A stretch of DNA of 64,000 bases from CF-162 sp963667205 (GCA_963667205.1 OY762959.1:1860001-1924000); one strand, 5' to 3'; shown: positions 17,858 to 26,338, numbered from the stretch's first letter. Numbers and translations: made by a program. Notes: a model not told the origin generated them from the sequence alone.

Positions 17858-18676
17858 ATGGAGAGGCAGATGGACTTCGAACAGATCACGTACGAGAAGG
17901 CCGACAGCGTCGCCACGATCACGCTCAACCGGCCCGATCGCATGAATGCGTTCACGGCTCAGATGATCGATGAGTGGTACGCGGCGCTGCTGGACGCCCA
18001 TGAGGATCTCGGAACGAAGGCGGTGATCGTGACCGGCAGCGGGCGCGCCTTCTGCGCCGGCGCGGACGTCGGTGGAAAGGGACCGCTGGGCGGACTGCAG
18101 GACGAGAAGCGGACGCCCGTTGAGAACCGCAACTTCCTGCGCGACGGTGTGCAGCGGATCCCGCGCCTGGTCGGGCTGATGGAGAAGCCTTACATCGCGG
18201 CCGTTAACGGTGCGGCGGTCGGTGCGGGCATGGACATGGCCTCGATGTGTGACATGCGCTTCGCGGCGGAGTCTGCTCGCTTCGGTATGACTTACGTGCG
18301 CATGGGTATCATTCCGGGCGACGGCGGCGCCTACTACCTGCCGCGCCTCGTCGGCCTGGCCAATGCGTTGGACCTGATCTGGACCGGCCGCATCTTCGGC
18401 GCCGAAGAGGCGCTGGCGATGGGCTACGTGACCGCCGTCGTCCCTGACGGCGACCTGATCGAGCACACGCGCGGATACGCTGCAAAGCTGGTTGCCGGAC
18501 CGGCGGTTGCGATGCAGCTCTCCAAGCGGCTCGTGTATCGCTCGCTGCACACGGACGTTGACGGCGCGCTGGAACTCGCTTCGCAGGCGATGTACGTCGC
18601 CCAGTCGACGGAGGACGCCGTTGAGGGGCCGCGCTCGTTTTCAGAGAAGCGCGGTCCGCAATTCAAGGGCCGCTAG
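17858..18676 (+). CDS. Enoyl-CoA hydratase/isomerase family protein
   Basis: Crotonase family, 272 residues. VATITLNRPDRMNAFTAQMI, GSGRAFCAGADVGG (first oxyanion-hole motif), KPYIAAVNGAAVGAGMDMAS (second) and FGMTYVRMGIIPGDGGAYYL are all in place, and the Asp in IPGDGG is a plausible acid/base residue. Start at ATG 17858, or possibly ATG 17870 (MDFEQITYEK), which has GAGAGG just upstream. Divergent from the LLM oxidoreductase gene across about 100 bp that must hold both promoters. Probably fatty-acyl or aromatic-acyl CoA metabolism; specificity cannot be read from sequence. Confidence 0.92.
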   Translation: MERQMDFEQITYEKADSVATITLNRPDRMNAFTAQMIDEWYAALLDAHEDLGTKAVIVTGSGRAFCAGADVGGKGPLGGLQDEKRTPVENRNFLRDGVQRIPRLVGLMEKPYIAAVNGAAVGAGMDMASMCDMRFAAESARFGMTYVRMGIIPGDGGAYYLPRLVGLANALDLIWTGRIFGAEEALAMGYVTAVVPDGDLIEHTRGYAAKLVAGPAVAMQLSKRLVYRSLHTDVDGALELASQAMYVAQSTEDAVEGPRSFSEKRGPQFKGR

Positions 18677-18757
18677 GGCGCGCCGGTAGACGATTCCGCT
18701 AAACTGCGCTAGCCTTTTAGCAAATGCACGTCAGCCAGCCAACGGCGGGCGTCTGAC

Positions 18758-19744
18758 TTGGCCCGTCGCTACTCGTTCACTCCGCGACGCGCCCACGCCG
18801 CGCGGCGGGACGCATCGTCCCTCGTCGTAGTGATCCCGATCGTCGTTGCCGTTGCGCTCGTCGGCTTCACGCTGGCCATCGCCGGTGGTGAGTCCAGCGC
18901 GCTGCCCGAGGGCGGCTGCAGTGGCGACGACTGCGCGCCCATCGTCGCTGCCGCTACGGCGACGCCAACGTCGGCGGCCACGACTGTGGCTGACCCGGAT
19001 CCGCCGCCGCTCGTCCCGGTCTACGCCGCCGCCGTCATCGAGGCGCCGTGCCGCGCCACCCTGCACAGCTACAACGAGGGGCTGCGGCTGGCGCCGGCAA
19101 GCCTCGTCAAGATGATGACGGCGATCGTTGCTCTCGATCACGCGGAGGCGGACGAGATCGTGCAGATCGAGATCGACGGGGCGGCGCTCTCGCTGGCGGC
19201 GGACGCCACGGCGATGGGGCTGCAGCCGGGCGACCGCGTGACGCTGGCCGACCTCATCTACGGCCTGTTGCTGCGTTCCGGCCACGACGCCGCGCTCGTC
19301 CTCGCGGAGCACGTAGCCGGCGACGAGGCGGCGTTCGTCGCGCTGATGAACGAGACGGCGAGCGCACTGGGCCTCGCGGACACGACGTTCGCCAACGTCA
19401 GCGGCCTCGATCACCCGGATCAGCGGATCTCGTCGCTCGATGCGGCGCTGCTGGGCGCCGAGCTGCTGACGGAGCCGCTCCTCGCCGAAGCGGTCGCGAC
19501 GTCGGAATATCAGCCTGCGTGGACGCGCGGCCCGATCGAGAACCTTAACCTGCTGCTCAGCGGCTACCCGGGTGCGGTCGGCGTGAAGACCGGGTTCACC
19601 GCCGACGCCGGCCAGACGATCGTCGCCGCCGCTGACGGGGACGGCCGCCGCCTGATAACCTCCGTCCTGCACAGCGAAGACGTGTACGTGGACACGGCTG
19701 CTCTCCTGGATTGGGCGTTCGCGAACACAGCTCCCGCCTGCTGA
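18758..19744 (+). CDS. Serine-type D-alanyl-D-alanine carboxypeptidase
   Basis: Penicillin-binding-protein family S11 enzyme that trims peptidoglycan stem peptides outside the membrane. 328 residues from TTG 18758. An N-terminal transmembrane anchor VVVIPIVVAVALVGFTLAIA (residues about 23-42) leads to a Thr/Ala/Pro-rich linker. The three active-site motifs are present in order: SLVK (in APASLVKMMTAI), SGH (in LLLRSGHDAALV, where SGN is usual) and KTG (in VGVKTGFTADAG). The C-terminal domain seen in classic DacA proteins is absent. The Asn to His change in motif 2 is unusual but occurs in some S11 members. Stands alone on the plus strand. Confidence 0.9.
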   Translation: MARRYSFTPRRAHAARRDASSLVVVIPIVVAVALVGFTLAIAGGESSALPEGGCSGDDCAPIVAAATATPTSAATTVADPDPPPLVPVYAAAVIEAPCRATLHSYNEGLRLAPASLVKMMTAIVALDHAEADEIVQIEIDGAALSLAADATAMGLQPGDRVTLADLIYGLLLRSGHDAALVLAEHVAGDEAAFVALMNETASALGLADTTFANVSGLDHPDQRISSLDAALLGAELLTEPLLAEAVATSEYQPAWTRGPIENLNLLLSGYPGAVGVKTGFTADAGQTIVAAADGDGRRLITSVLHSEDVYVDTAALLDWAFANTAPAC

Positions 19745-19794
19745 CCGCACGCCAGGTTGAAGCCCGACATCAGTGACCCGGAGAGGACGGCCCG

Positions 19795-20409
19795 ATGGAA
19801 GACGCCCTGCCCCGCATGCAACAGTTTTTTGAGTCGATGTTCCCGAAGGTGCTCGGCATGAAGCTGCTTGAGGCGACACCGGACCGTGTTCGGGCCGAGC
19901 TGACTGTGACGCCTGACCTCTGCACGACGGGCCAGGCGCTTCACGGTGGCGCCGCGATGACGATGGCCGACTTCCTCGGTGCCGCCGGTACGTCGCTGAA
20001 CCTGCCGGCCGGCGCGGGCACGACGACGCTGGAGTCGAAGACGAACTTCCTCGCCAGCGCGAGCGTTGGCCAGCGCATTGAGGCGAAGTGCGAGCCGGTG
20101 CACAAGGGCCGCAGCACGCAGGTCTGGCGCACCACGATCACGCGCGAAGACGGTCGCACGATCGCCGTTGTGACGCAGGCGCAGATGGTGCTGGCCGCGC
20201 CGCCTTCGAACCAGCAGCTCCTGACGAGCCTGTTCCAGGGCAAGTCGCTGGCCGAGCAAAAGGCGTTGCTGGCTCAGCTTGAGCGCGCGGGCGCCGGCCT
20301 CTACCGCACGTTCGCCGAGCAGGAGCCGGACGGCGAGCTCAAGAAGGAGCTCCTGCGCGCGGCCGAGAAGGAAGAAGAGAACGCCCGCACGCTGGAAGAC
20401 CAGGCGTAG
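19795..20409 (+). CDS. Hotdog-fold PaaI-type thioesterase with C-terminal helical extension
   Basis: 204 residues from ATG 19795 (GGAGAGG upstream). Residues 1-140 form a hotdog thioesterase: LGMKLLEATPDRVRAELTVT, ALHGGAAMTMADFLGAAGTS (HGG motif with downstream acidic residue) and TTLESKTNFLASASVGQRIE. These hydrolyse acyl-CoA or hydroxyphenylacetyl-CoA. Residues about 145-204 are an added, strongly charged helical segment (LAEQKALLAQLERAGAGLYR, ELLRAAEKEEENARTLE) not found in simple PaaI proteins. It may mediate oligomerisation. It ends 12 bp before the stop of the convergent hydroxylase gene, so it lies next to the aromatic operon but on the opposite strand. Confidence 0.85.
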   Translation: MEDALPRMQQFFESMFPKVLGMKLLEATPDRVRAELTVTPDLCTTGQALHGGAAMTMADFLGAAGTSLNLPAGAGTTTLESKTNFLASASVGQRIEAKCEPVHKGRSTQVWRTTITREDGRTIAVVTQAQMVLAAPPSNQQLLTSLFQGKSLAEQKALLAQLERAGAGLYRTFAEQEPDGELKKELLRAAEKEEENARTLEDQA

Positions 20410-20421
20410 CGGCGCGCCCGC

Positions 20422-22023
20422 TCAGGGCTGGACTTTGCTGACGGCCGTCGCGCCCAACTGCGTGCGCAGCAGATCCGCGAGCGCAACAAGCTCATCGGCT
20501 GTGCGGGCCGAGCCGTAGACGTAGCGGTCCGGCCGCACGACCGCCGCCCCGTGCTTGCGCAGCCAGTCGAGCGTGTACCCTTCGCGGTCACGCACCGTGA
20601 TGGCGCCTTCCGGGGGGCTGCCTCCGGCCGTCGGCGGCTGAACGTGCAGGAGAGCCGGACCGAGGTACGCCCAGGCCTCGCGGGCGGCGTCCGAGATCGG
20701 GTGGTCCTCGCCCGGCCCGGCGACAAGCGCGAAGCCGTCTCCGAGTGCGTCGTCGAGCCGCAGCGGCCAGCCGCTGCGCTCGACCAGCGTTTGCGGGAAC
20801 ATGTCGCCGGCAGCCGAATCTTCGCCCGTTTGGGCGAGGAGACCCGAAGAGAGGCCGGGCGTACGCAGCTCGACGGCGCCGGGCTGGCCCGGTCGGACCA
20901 TCTGGGCGCCGCCGGAACGGAACATCTCGTCCCGTGCTGTGGCTACGTTGGGGTCCGTCGTCTGGATGATGCGGCCGGCCTGCATCGCGCGCTGGATGAC
21001 GCTGCGTGTGTGCGCTGAGCGCTCCGGGTAGTACGAATCGAGCAGCGCCTCGCCAGCCTCGCCCCGGCGCACCATGTCGAGCTTCCACGTCAGGTTCGCG
21101 ACGTCGCGGATGCCGGCGCACATCCCCTGCCCGAGGAAGGGCGGCATCTGGTGCGCGGAGTCGCCGGCCAGGAAGATCCGCCCGCGGCGGAACTCTTTCG
21201 CTATTACGGCGTGGAACGAGTAGACGACGGCGCGGATCACTTCCGCATCCTCCGGTGAGACCCAGCCGCCCAGCAGGCGCCAGACGTTCTCCGGCGACTC
21301 CATCTCGGCCGGGTCCTCGTGCGGCATCAGCATGAACTCCCAGCGGCGGTGCTGCCCGGCCGAGGGCACGAAAGTCGTCGGCCGCGCCGGGTCGCAGATC
21401 TGGAGGCAGTCGTCGGAGAGGTCGACGTCTCGCTTGAGCAGCGTGTCGATGACGAGCCACGGCTGGTCGAACTCCAGGTCCTCGAGGCCGATGCCGGCGT
21501 CGCGCCGCGCGACGCTGCGCGCCCCATCGCAGCCCAGGAGCCAGTCCGCCTCGACCGTGCGCTCAGCGCCGGAGCCGAGGTCGCGGACGCGCACTTCGAC
21601 GCCGTCGTCGTCCTGCGTTACTCCGAGCACCTCGTGGCCGGTGTGGACCTCGACATTGTCGAAGCGCCGGACGCCGGCCTGCAACGCCGCCTCCAGGTCC
21701 GGCTGGTAGAACATGTAGCCCGTCTGCCAGCCGGAGGCAGTCGTTCGGCCGGAGGACTGCAGGTCGAACAGGAGATCGCGGTCAGCGTTGAGGAACTGGA
21801 TGCCGTGAACCGGCGCGCAGGCGGGCATCACAGCTTCGGCGAGGCCGGTGGACTGGAAGACACGCATAGTCTCGCCGTCGAAGTGCGCCGCCCGCGGTAG
21901 GTCGTAGATCGCGGTTGCCGTCTCGAACACGGCGACGCGAAAGCCCCGCTGCCCCAGGAGGTTGGCGGCCGTCTGCCCCACCGGCCCGAAGCCGGCGATG
22001 ATCACCTCGTAGCGCTCGCTCAC
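20422..22023 (-). CDS. FAD-dependent aromatic hydroxylase (MhpA-like)
   Basis: Group A flavoprotein monooxygenase, 533 residues, closest in layout to 3-(3-hydroxyphenyl)propionate hydroxylase. The FAD-binding GFGPVGQTAANLLGQRGFRV is N-terminal, the DG motif is in DWLLGCDGARSVARRDAG, and the GD motif is in GRIFLAGDSAHQMPPFLGQG followed by MCAGIRDVANLTWKL. The C-terminal thioredoxin-like domain ends near residue 525. Start GTG 22021-22023 overlaps the TGA of the hydrolase gene (GTGA). Likely introduces a hydroxyl ortho to a phenol to give a catechol for the ring-cleaving enzyme encoded upstream in the operon. Substrate identity is inferred from family only. Confidence 0.92.
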   Translation of the reverse strand: MSERYEVIIAGFGPVGQTAANLLGQRGFRVAVFETATAIYDLPRAAHFDGETMRVFQSTGLAEAVMPACAPVHGIQFLNADRDLLFDLQSSGRTTASGWQTGYMFYQPDLEAALQAGVRRFDNVEVHTGHEVLGVTQDDDGVEVRVRDLGSGAERTVEADWLLGCDGARSVARRDAGIGLEDLEFDQPWLVIDTLLKRDVDLSDDCLQICDPARPTTFVPSAGQHRRWEFMLMPHEDPAEMESPENVWRLLGGWVSPEDAEVIRAVVYSFHAVIAKEFRRGRIFLAGDSAHQMPPFLGQGMCAGIRDVANLTWKLDMVRRGEAGEALLDSYYPERSAHTRSVIQRAMQAGRIIQTTDPNVATARDEMFRSGGAQMVRPGQPGAVELRTPGLSSGLLAQTGEDSAAGDMFPQTLVERSGWPLRLDDALGDGFALVAGPGEDHPISDAAREAWAYLGPALLHVQPPTAGGSPPEGAITVRDREGYTLDWLRKHGAAVVRPDRYVYGSARTADELVALADLLRTQLGATAVSKVQP

Positions 22024-22874
22024 GCCGGCTCCTCTGTCACCGGATTCTCGAGGACGCCCAGACCTTCGATCTCGACGCGGACCGTGTCGCCGGCCTTGAG
22101 GAACTCCGGCGGGCGTTTGGCGGTGCCGATGCCCGCCGGAGTCCCTGTGTAGACGACGTCGCCGGGCTCCAGCGTGAAGGCGGCCGAGAGGTATTCGACG
22201 ATCTCGCCGACGCCGAAGATGAGCTGGTCGACGGTCGAGCTCTGCCGCATGTCGTCGTTGAGGAAGAGCCGGATGTGCGCCGCTCCCGGCTCGATTTCAT
22301 CCGGCGTGACGATCGCGGGACCCAGCGGGCCGTGTGTATCGAAGCCTTTGCCCATCATCCAGGTGGGTGAGTGGAACTGCCAGTCCCGCACGCTGACGTC
22401 GTTTCCGATCGTGTAGCCCGCGATGTACTGCGCCGCGTCTGCGGCCGAGACATAGCGCGCCTTGCGGCCGATGACGAAGCACAGCTCGGCTTCCCAGTCG
22501 ACGGCGCGGCTCACGCGCGGGATGTACACGGGGTGCCCGGGGCCGACGATGCAGGTCGGCATTTTGGTGAAGACGACGGGACGCTGCGGGATCTCCTGCC
22601 CGGACTCCTCCGCGTGGTCACGGTAGTTGAGTCCGATCGCCAGCACCTTACCCGGCCGCGGCACCGGCGCCTCGAACCGAACGTCGCTCGGCGGGATCTC
22701 GGGCGCCGCCTCAGCGGCCCGCCGGGCGCGCTCTATCCCATCGTCTTGCGATAGCAGTTCGATCATCGTCCGCGGTAACTCCGGATCGGCGGCCGTCAGG
22801 TCCAGCAGATGTCCGGTCGTGGTCATCGCGCCGATGCCTGTCGTTCCGTCGTGGGTGAATGTGGCGAGTCGCAT
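22020..22874 (-). CDS. Fumarylacetoacetate hydrolase family protein
   Basis: 284 residues. N-terminal domain MRLATFTHDGTTGIGAM, then the FAH core: KVLAIGLNYRDHAEESG, PVVFTKMPTCIVGPG, VDWEAELCFVIGRKARYV (metal-binding Glu), GYTIGNDVSVRDWQ (Asp ligand), GKGFDTHGPLGPAIVT, and GDVVYTGTPAGIG. These enzymes act as 2-hydroxyhepta-dienedioate isomerases, hydratases or C-C hydrolases in meta-cleavage pathways. Located between the decarboxylase-like gene and the hydroxylase in one minus-strand operon, with a GTGA overlap to the latter. Confidence 0.93.
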   Translation of the reverse strand: MRLATFTHDGTTGIGAMTTTGHLLDLTAADPELPRTMIELLSQDDGIERARRAAEAAPEIPPSDVRFEAPVPRPGKVLAIGLNYRDHAEESGQEIPQRPVVFTKMPTCIVGPGHPVYIPRVSRAVDWEAELCFVIGRKARYVSAADAAQYIAGYTIGNDVSVRDWQFHSPTWMMGKGFDTHGPLGPAIVTPDEIEPGAAHIRLFLNDDMRQSSTVDQLIFGVGEIVEYLSAAFTLEPGDVVYTGTPAGIGTAKRPPEFLKAGDTVRVEIEGLGVLENPVTEEPA

Positions 22875-22906
22875 CGCTAGGCCTTTCCCGCGTGCTTGCC
22901 GGCTTC

Positions 22907-23473
22907 TCAGCCGTGGGCTGACAGGTGTTCCGAGGCGAATTCGAGTGCCGGCTCCTCGAGATCGGTCGCCATCGTGTCGTTCCAGCGGTTGAGCCAGCCC
23001 ATCAGGGAGATCGTTGCCGTGATCTCGATGATCTGCGTGTCCTTGAAGTGCCTGCGCAGCTCCGTGAAGTGCTCGGGCGTTGTGGCATTGGGGACTGAGC
23101 CGGCGTCGCGGGCGAGCCGCAGCGCCGCGCGTTCCGCCTCATCGAAGAGGTCGCTCGTCTCAAATTCGAAGATGGCGGCGACTTTCTCCGCGCTGACGCC
23201 GAAGTGCGCAGCGGAGGCCGAAGTGTGCGCCTGGCAGTAGCGGCAGCCCGCTGATACGCTGGCCATCATCGCCACGAGCTGCTTGAGCGTGGGCTCGACC
23301 TCGCCGGGGCCGAAGACCGACATCACGAGACCGTTAAACGCCTTTAGAATGTCGGGCCGACGGCCGAGTGTGTAGTGGCTACGGGGGGCGAAGCCTATGG
23401 CGCTCTCGATGATCTTGAAGAACGGCTCGAACTCGGGCAGCTCTTCTCGCGAAAGTGGTGCGACGTTCGCCAT
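22907..23473 (-). CDS. Carboxymuconolactone decarboxylase / AhpD-like protein
   Basis: 188 residues of mostly helical CMD fold. The CxxC-type redox motif is in ASVSAGCRYCQAHTSASAAH, where Cys-x-x-Cys followed by His three residues later is the AhpD signature. FGVSAEKVAAIFEFETSDLF and SLMGWLNRWNDTMATDLE are family-like. AhpD-type members act in peroxide defence; others are decarboxylases. In this operon, either a detoxifying role beside an oxygenase or a pathway step is possible. The start is 3 bp past the dioxygenase stop (TAGATCATG), so they are translationally linked. Confidence 0.87.
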   Translation of the reverse strand: MANVAPLSREELPEFEPFFKIIESAIGFAPRSHYTLGRRPDILKAFNGLVMSVFGPGEVEPTLKQLVAMMASVSAGCRYCQAHTSASAAHFGVSAEKVAAIFEFETSDLFDEAERAALRLARDAGSVPNATTPEHFTELRRHFKDTQIIEITATISLMGWLNRWNDTMATDLEEPALEFASEHLSAHG

Positions 23474-23476
23474 GAT

Positions 23477-24343
23477 CTAGCCTTTCGGTGCGTGCATTCC
23501 CGCCATCAGCCCCGCCAGGTCATCGGGCCGCGGGAAGGAAGGCGGTGGCGGCGGGCCCCACGAGAAGAGCGCGTCCCTTCCTTCCCAGACCTGTGGCTCC
23601 CAGAGCTGGTCCTCCGGGATGCAGTCCATGTCGGCGTAGTATTCGGCGAAGTTGCCGGCGGGATCACGGAAGTACCAGAAGAAGTTGGAGCCGACGTAGT
23701 GCCGCCCAAAGCCCCAGACGTGACGCGCCGGGTCCTTCGCCAGCAGGTGCTGCGCCCCGAGGCCGATCTCGTCGACGTCCTCGACCTGCTAGGACGTGTG
23801 GTGGAGGAAGCGCACGGGCGCGTGCTGGAGGAGCAGGTTGTGGTGGTCCGTCGAACAGCGCAGGAAGAAGGCGCGGTCGCTTATCTGGTCGCTGAGCTTG
23901 AAGCCGATGCCGTCCTGGAAGAAGCGTTGGCTTGGCTCGAGATCGGTCGTGCCGATAACGACGTGGCCGAGCTTGCGCGGGCGCGCCATCGGCTCTTCGC
24001 CGGGCGCGGGCAGCTTCGGGGCGCGGCCGGCCCGCTCAGTGCGGCCGGGCCCGTTGTAGGGTGTCGCCGGGGCGGGCTCCTGGTCGACGCGGGCTGCGAC
24101 CTCTACGCGGACGCGCACGCCTGTCCCCGGATCGGTCGCTGCCATCGCGTCGTCGTCGGCGCCGATGGCCAGCTCGAGCAACCTGCGCACGGGCGACTGG
24201 GCCAGGCGCAGCTGCTCACCGCCGTCTGCAGTGGCGAATATGCCCGGCGCGGTCTCGCTGAGGTTGAAGTCTCGGTAGAACTCGGCCGTTGCGGCGACAT
24301 CGGGAACGCCGATTGTGACCGAGCTAACGCGGTGCAGGGGCAT
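23477..24343 (-). CDS. Extradiol ring-cleavage dioxygenase (VOC fold) with in-frame TAG at 23789
   Basis: Two-domain type I extradiol dioxygenase, 288 codons. N-terminal VOC domain MPLHRVSSVTIGVPDVAATA; catalytic domain from about residue 122. The three Fe(II) ligands are apparent: His127 (KLGHVVIGTTDLE), His181 or 182 (VRFLHHTS) and Glu234 (AGNFAEYYADMD). TAG at codon 185 (23791-23789) stands right after HHTS, where relatives have Trp (HHTSW-V-D-DE), so TGG to TAG fits. The frame then continues QVEDVDEIGLGAQHLLAKDP to a TAG at 23477. A truncated product would lose Glu234 and be inactive. Start overlaps the MarR gene by 20 bp. Confidence 0.82.
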
Positions 24344-24938
24344 CTCTCACCTCCCCGGTCGCCGGACTGATCCGGGCCTTCTTCAAGAACCTTGCCGGGT
24401 CTGGCAGCTGCGTTGTGGGGCTGCCGCGCGCCCGGCGCAGCGTGCGAGCGGAGTGTGCCACCTTTCGGCAGAGCGCCGCAAGTGTTCGTCGCTCGTGATC
24501 CGTCAGGTCGGCTGTCACCTCGCGCTCCAGGTCGTGCCATTCCTTCTGCACGCGGATGATCAGGTCTGTGCCTTCGTCCGTGAGCTTGATGGAAACGAGG
24601 CGCCGGTCCTCTCGCGACCGCTCCCGGGCGACGAGGCCGCGGCGTTCCAGCGTGTCTACCGCACCGACGACGGCGCCCTTAGTGACGCGCAGGACCGCGG
24701 CCAGCTCTCGCGTTTCGCGCGGCCCGGTGATCCAGACCGTCATCAGGACGGAGAAGCCGGCGTGCGAGAGGTCGTGCGGTCGCAGAGCGAGGACTTCCAG
24801 GGTAGAGATGACGTCCACGGCGCCCTGGTCGAGGTTGAAGACGGCGGACTGGGCGCCGACGTCTGTGCCGCGCGCACCGAGGAAGGCGCGCATGGACGCT
24901 TCGACGGGAGGGATGGTAGGGTCTTGGCGGGAGGCCAT
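24324..24938 (-). CDS. MarR-family transcriptional regulator
   Basis: 204 residues from ATG 24936-24938 (MASRQDPTIPPVEASMRAFL); an ATG 13 codons upstream would lie inside the operator. Winged HTH: LSHAGFSVLMTVWITGPRET, RELAAVLRVTKGAVVGAVDT (recognition helix), LERRGLVARERSREDRRLVS, IKLTDEGTDLI. Such proteins usually repress a catabolic operon until an aromatic ligand binds. It is the first gene of the dioxygenase-decarboxylase-hydrolase-hydroxylase unit, and an inverted repeat sits just before its start. A basic C-terminal tail of about 35 residues is extra. Divergent from the PPOX-family gene. Confidence 0.93.
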   Translation of the reverse strand: MASRQDPTIPPVEASMRAFLGARGTDVGAQSAVFNLDQGAVDVISTLEVLALRPHDLSHAGFSVLMTVWITGPRETRELAAVLRVTKGAVVGAVDTLERRGLVARERSREDRRLVSIKLTDEGTDLIIRVQKEWHDLEREVTADLTDHERRTLAALCRKVAHSARTLRRARGSPTTQLPDPARFLKKARISPATGEVRDAPAPR

Positions 24939-24949
24939 ATCGTTCAGTA

Positions 24950-24972
24950 TTAAACGTTTAAGGCTAAACGTT
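24950..24972. promoter_or_regulatory. Probable MarR operator between divergent genes
   Basis: TTAAACGTTTAA at 24950-24961 is a perfect 12-bp palindrome. TAAACGTT recurs at 24965-24972, 14 bp from its first copy, so a second half-site follows on the same face region. This A+T-rich patch stands out from its G+C-rich surroundings and lies between the marR start (24938) and the PPOX gene start (24993). A regulator bound here could control both directions. Confidence 0.6.
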
Positions 24973-24992
24973 GTCAAGGCCCGGGGGGGCAG

Positions 24993-25424
24993 ATGCAGAT
25001 CTCAGACGAGCAGCGCGAATTCCTGGAGAGCCACCGCCTCTGCGTGTTCGGCTTCGACCGCCGCAGCGGCCCGCCTTCGCTCTCGCCCGTCTACTACTTC
25101 ATGGACGGTGGCGAGATCGTAATCTCGACGACGGCATCACGCGGCAAGGCGAAGGCCGTCCAGCGCAATCCTGAGGTCAGCGTCTGCGTGCTGGAGCAGA
25201 AGATGCCGTTCGCCTACCTCACGGTCTTCGGGCGGGCGCGCGTGGAGGATGATGGTGCAGCAGACGTGATGCGACGCATCGGCGAGGCGATGACCGGCAA
25301 CGCCGTCCCGGAAGCGGTGCTGCCCGCGCTGGAACAGCGCGCGAAGAACGAAGGGCGCGTCGTCATTCGTGTCAAGCCGGCTCAGGTGGTCTGGACGCAA
25401 CCGCTCGGCCGGTCGAGCGAGTAG
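24993..25424 (+). CDS. PPOX-class (F420/flavin-binding) oxidoreductase-like protein
   Basis: 143-residue split-barrel protein from ATG 24993. LESHRLCVFGFDRRSGPPSL, SPVYYFMDGGEIVISTTASR, GKAKAVQRNPEVSVCVLEQK and YLTVFGRARVEDDGAADVMR follow the order in Rv1155-like F420-binding or PNPOx-like proteins. F420-dependent reductases of this group act on diverse heteroaromatics. The specific cofactor cannot be decided by eye. Divergently transcribed from the MarR-controlled aromatic operon across the shared operator, which suggests co-regulation. Confidence 0.85.
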   Translation: MQISDEQREFLESHRLCVFGFDRRSGPPSLSPVYYFMDGGEIVISTTASRGKAKAVQRNPEVSVCVLEQKMPFAYLTVFGRARVEDDGAADVMRRIGEAMTGNAVPEAVLPALEQRAKNEGRVVIRVKPAQVVWTQPLGRSSE

Positions 25425-25459
25425 AACGCAGGAGCCCCGCGCGCTAGAATTCGCGCCAC

Positions 25460-26338
25460 ATGCCAACCGCCGCGTTTGCCCTCGTCCTCGCCTCGGCGGT
25501 GATGCACGCCACCTGGAACTTCCTGCTCAAGCGCAGTGGCAACAAGCAGGCCTTCTTCTGGGGGATGAGCGCCCTCAGCCTGCTCTTCATGGCCGGCCCC
25601 GCAGTCGCTTTCGCGATCATCGACGGCTTCAGCTGGTCGGCGCTCGCGCTGGGCTGCGGCACGGCCTCGATCCATGGCGTCTGCGCTTACACGCTCACCC
25701 GCAGCTACCAGCTCGGTGACCTGTCGACCGTCTACCCGATCGCCCGCGGGATGGGCCCGGCGCTGGTCCCGCTCCTCGCGGTACTGCTCTTCAGCGAGCA
25801 CGTTTCGTTGTACGCCGGCGTGGGCATCGCGTTCGTCGTAGTCGGCATCTACGCGACTCACATCGACCGTCGCTTCCTGCGCGACCTTTCGCACCCGCTG
25901 CGCGCTCTGGCGACACCGTCAGCGGCCGTCGCGATCCTCACAGGGTTCGTCATCGCCTCGTACACGCTGTGGGACAAGAACGCCATCGACCAGGACGTGC
26001 ACCCGTTGACGGTCAGCGGCTTCGCCATGGCCGGGAACTTCATCTTCTTCGCGCCGTTCGCGCTCCTCCGCATCGGCACGGCAACGGTGGCGAAGGAGTG
26101 GCGCGAGCAAAAGGGCAGCATCCTCCTCTCGGGGATTTTGGCGCCGCTTGGCTACACTCTCGTGCTGATCGCGCTGACGACGAGCCGTGTCAGCTACGTC
26201 GCGCCCGCCCGTGAAGTCGGCATCGTGCTCGGCGCGGCGCTGGGTGTGCTCGTGCTGGGCGAGGGGTTCGGCACGACGCGTATCTGGGGCGCGGCGTTGA
26301 TCGTCGTTGGCTGCGTCACACTTGGCGTCGCGCCGTGA
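25460..26338 (+). CDS. EamA/DMT-family inner-membrane transporter
   Basis: 292 residues with about ten hydrophobic helices in two EamA repeats. The first repeat starts TAAFALVLASAVMHATWNFL and includes TVYPIARGMGPALVPLLAVL (the repeat-ending Pro-rich helix) and SEHVSLYAGVGIAFVVVGIY. The second includes SYTLWDKNAIDQ and LTTSRVSYVAPAREVGIVLG, ending WGAALIVVGCVTLGVAP. DMT exporters move amino acids, metabolites or nucleotide sugars; the substrate is not predictable here. Start ATG 25460 follows the PPOX gene by 35 bp, so the two may share a transcript. Confidence 0.9.
   Translation: MPTAAFALVLASAVMHATWNFLLKRSGNKQAFFWGMSALSLLFMAGPAVAFAIIDGFSWSALALGCGTASIHGVCAYTLTRSYQLGDLSTVYPIARGMGPALVPLLAVLLFSEHVSLYAGVGIAFVVVGIYATHIDRRFLRDLSHPLRALATPSAAVAILTGFVIASYTLWDKNAIDQDVHPLTVSGFAMAGNFIFFAPFALLRIGTATVAKEWREQKGSILLSGILAPLGYTLVLIALTTSRVSYVAPAREVGIVLGAALGVLVLGEGFGTTRIWGAALIVVGCVTLGVAP

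Noticed and set aside
18731..19879. A 382-codon open frame on the minus strand
   Set aside because: Antisense to the D-alanyl-D-alanine carboxypeptidase, whose SLVK and KTG motifs are clear; the shadow shows only Arg/Val/Gly-rich sequence.
23375..24370. A 331-codon plus-strand frame through the dioxygenase
   Set aside because: It covers the extradiol dioxygenase and CMD genes in antisense; no family resemblance and no ribosome-binding site.
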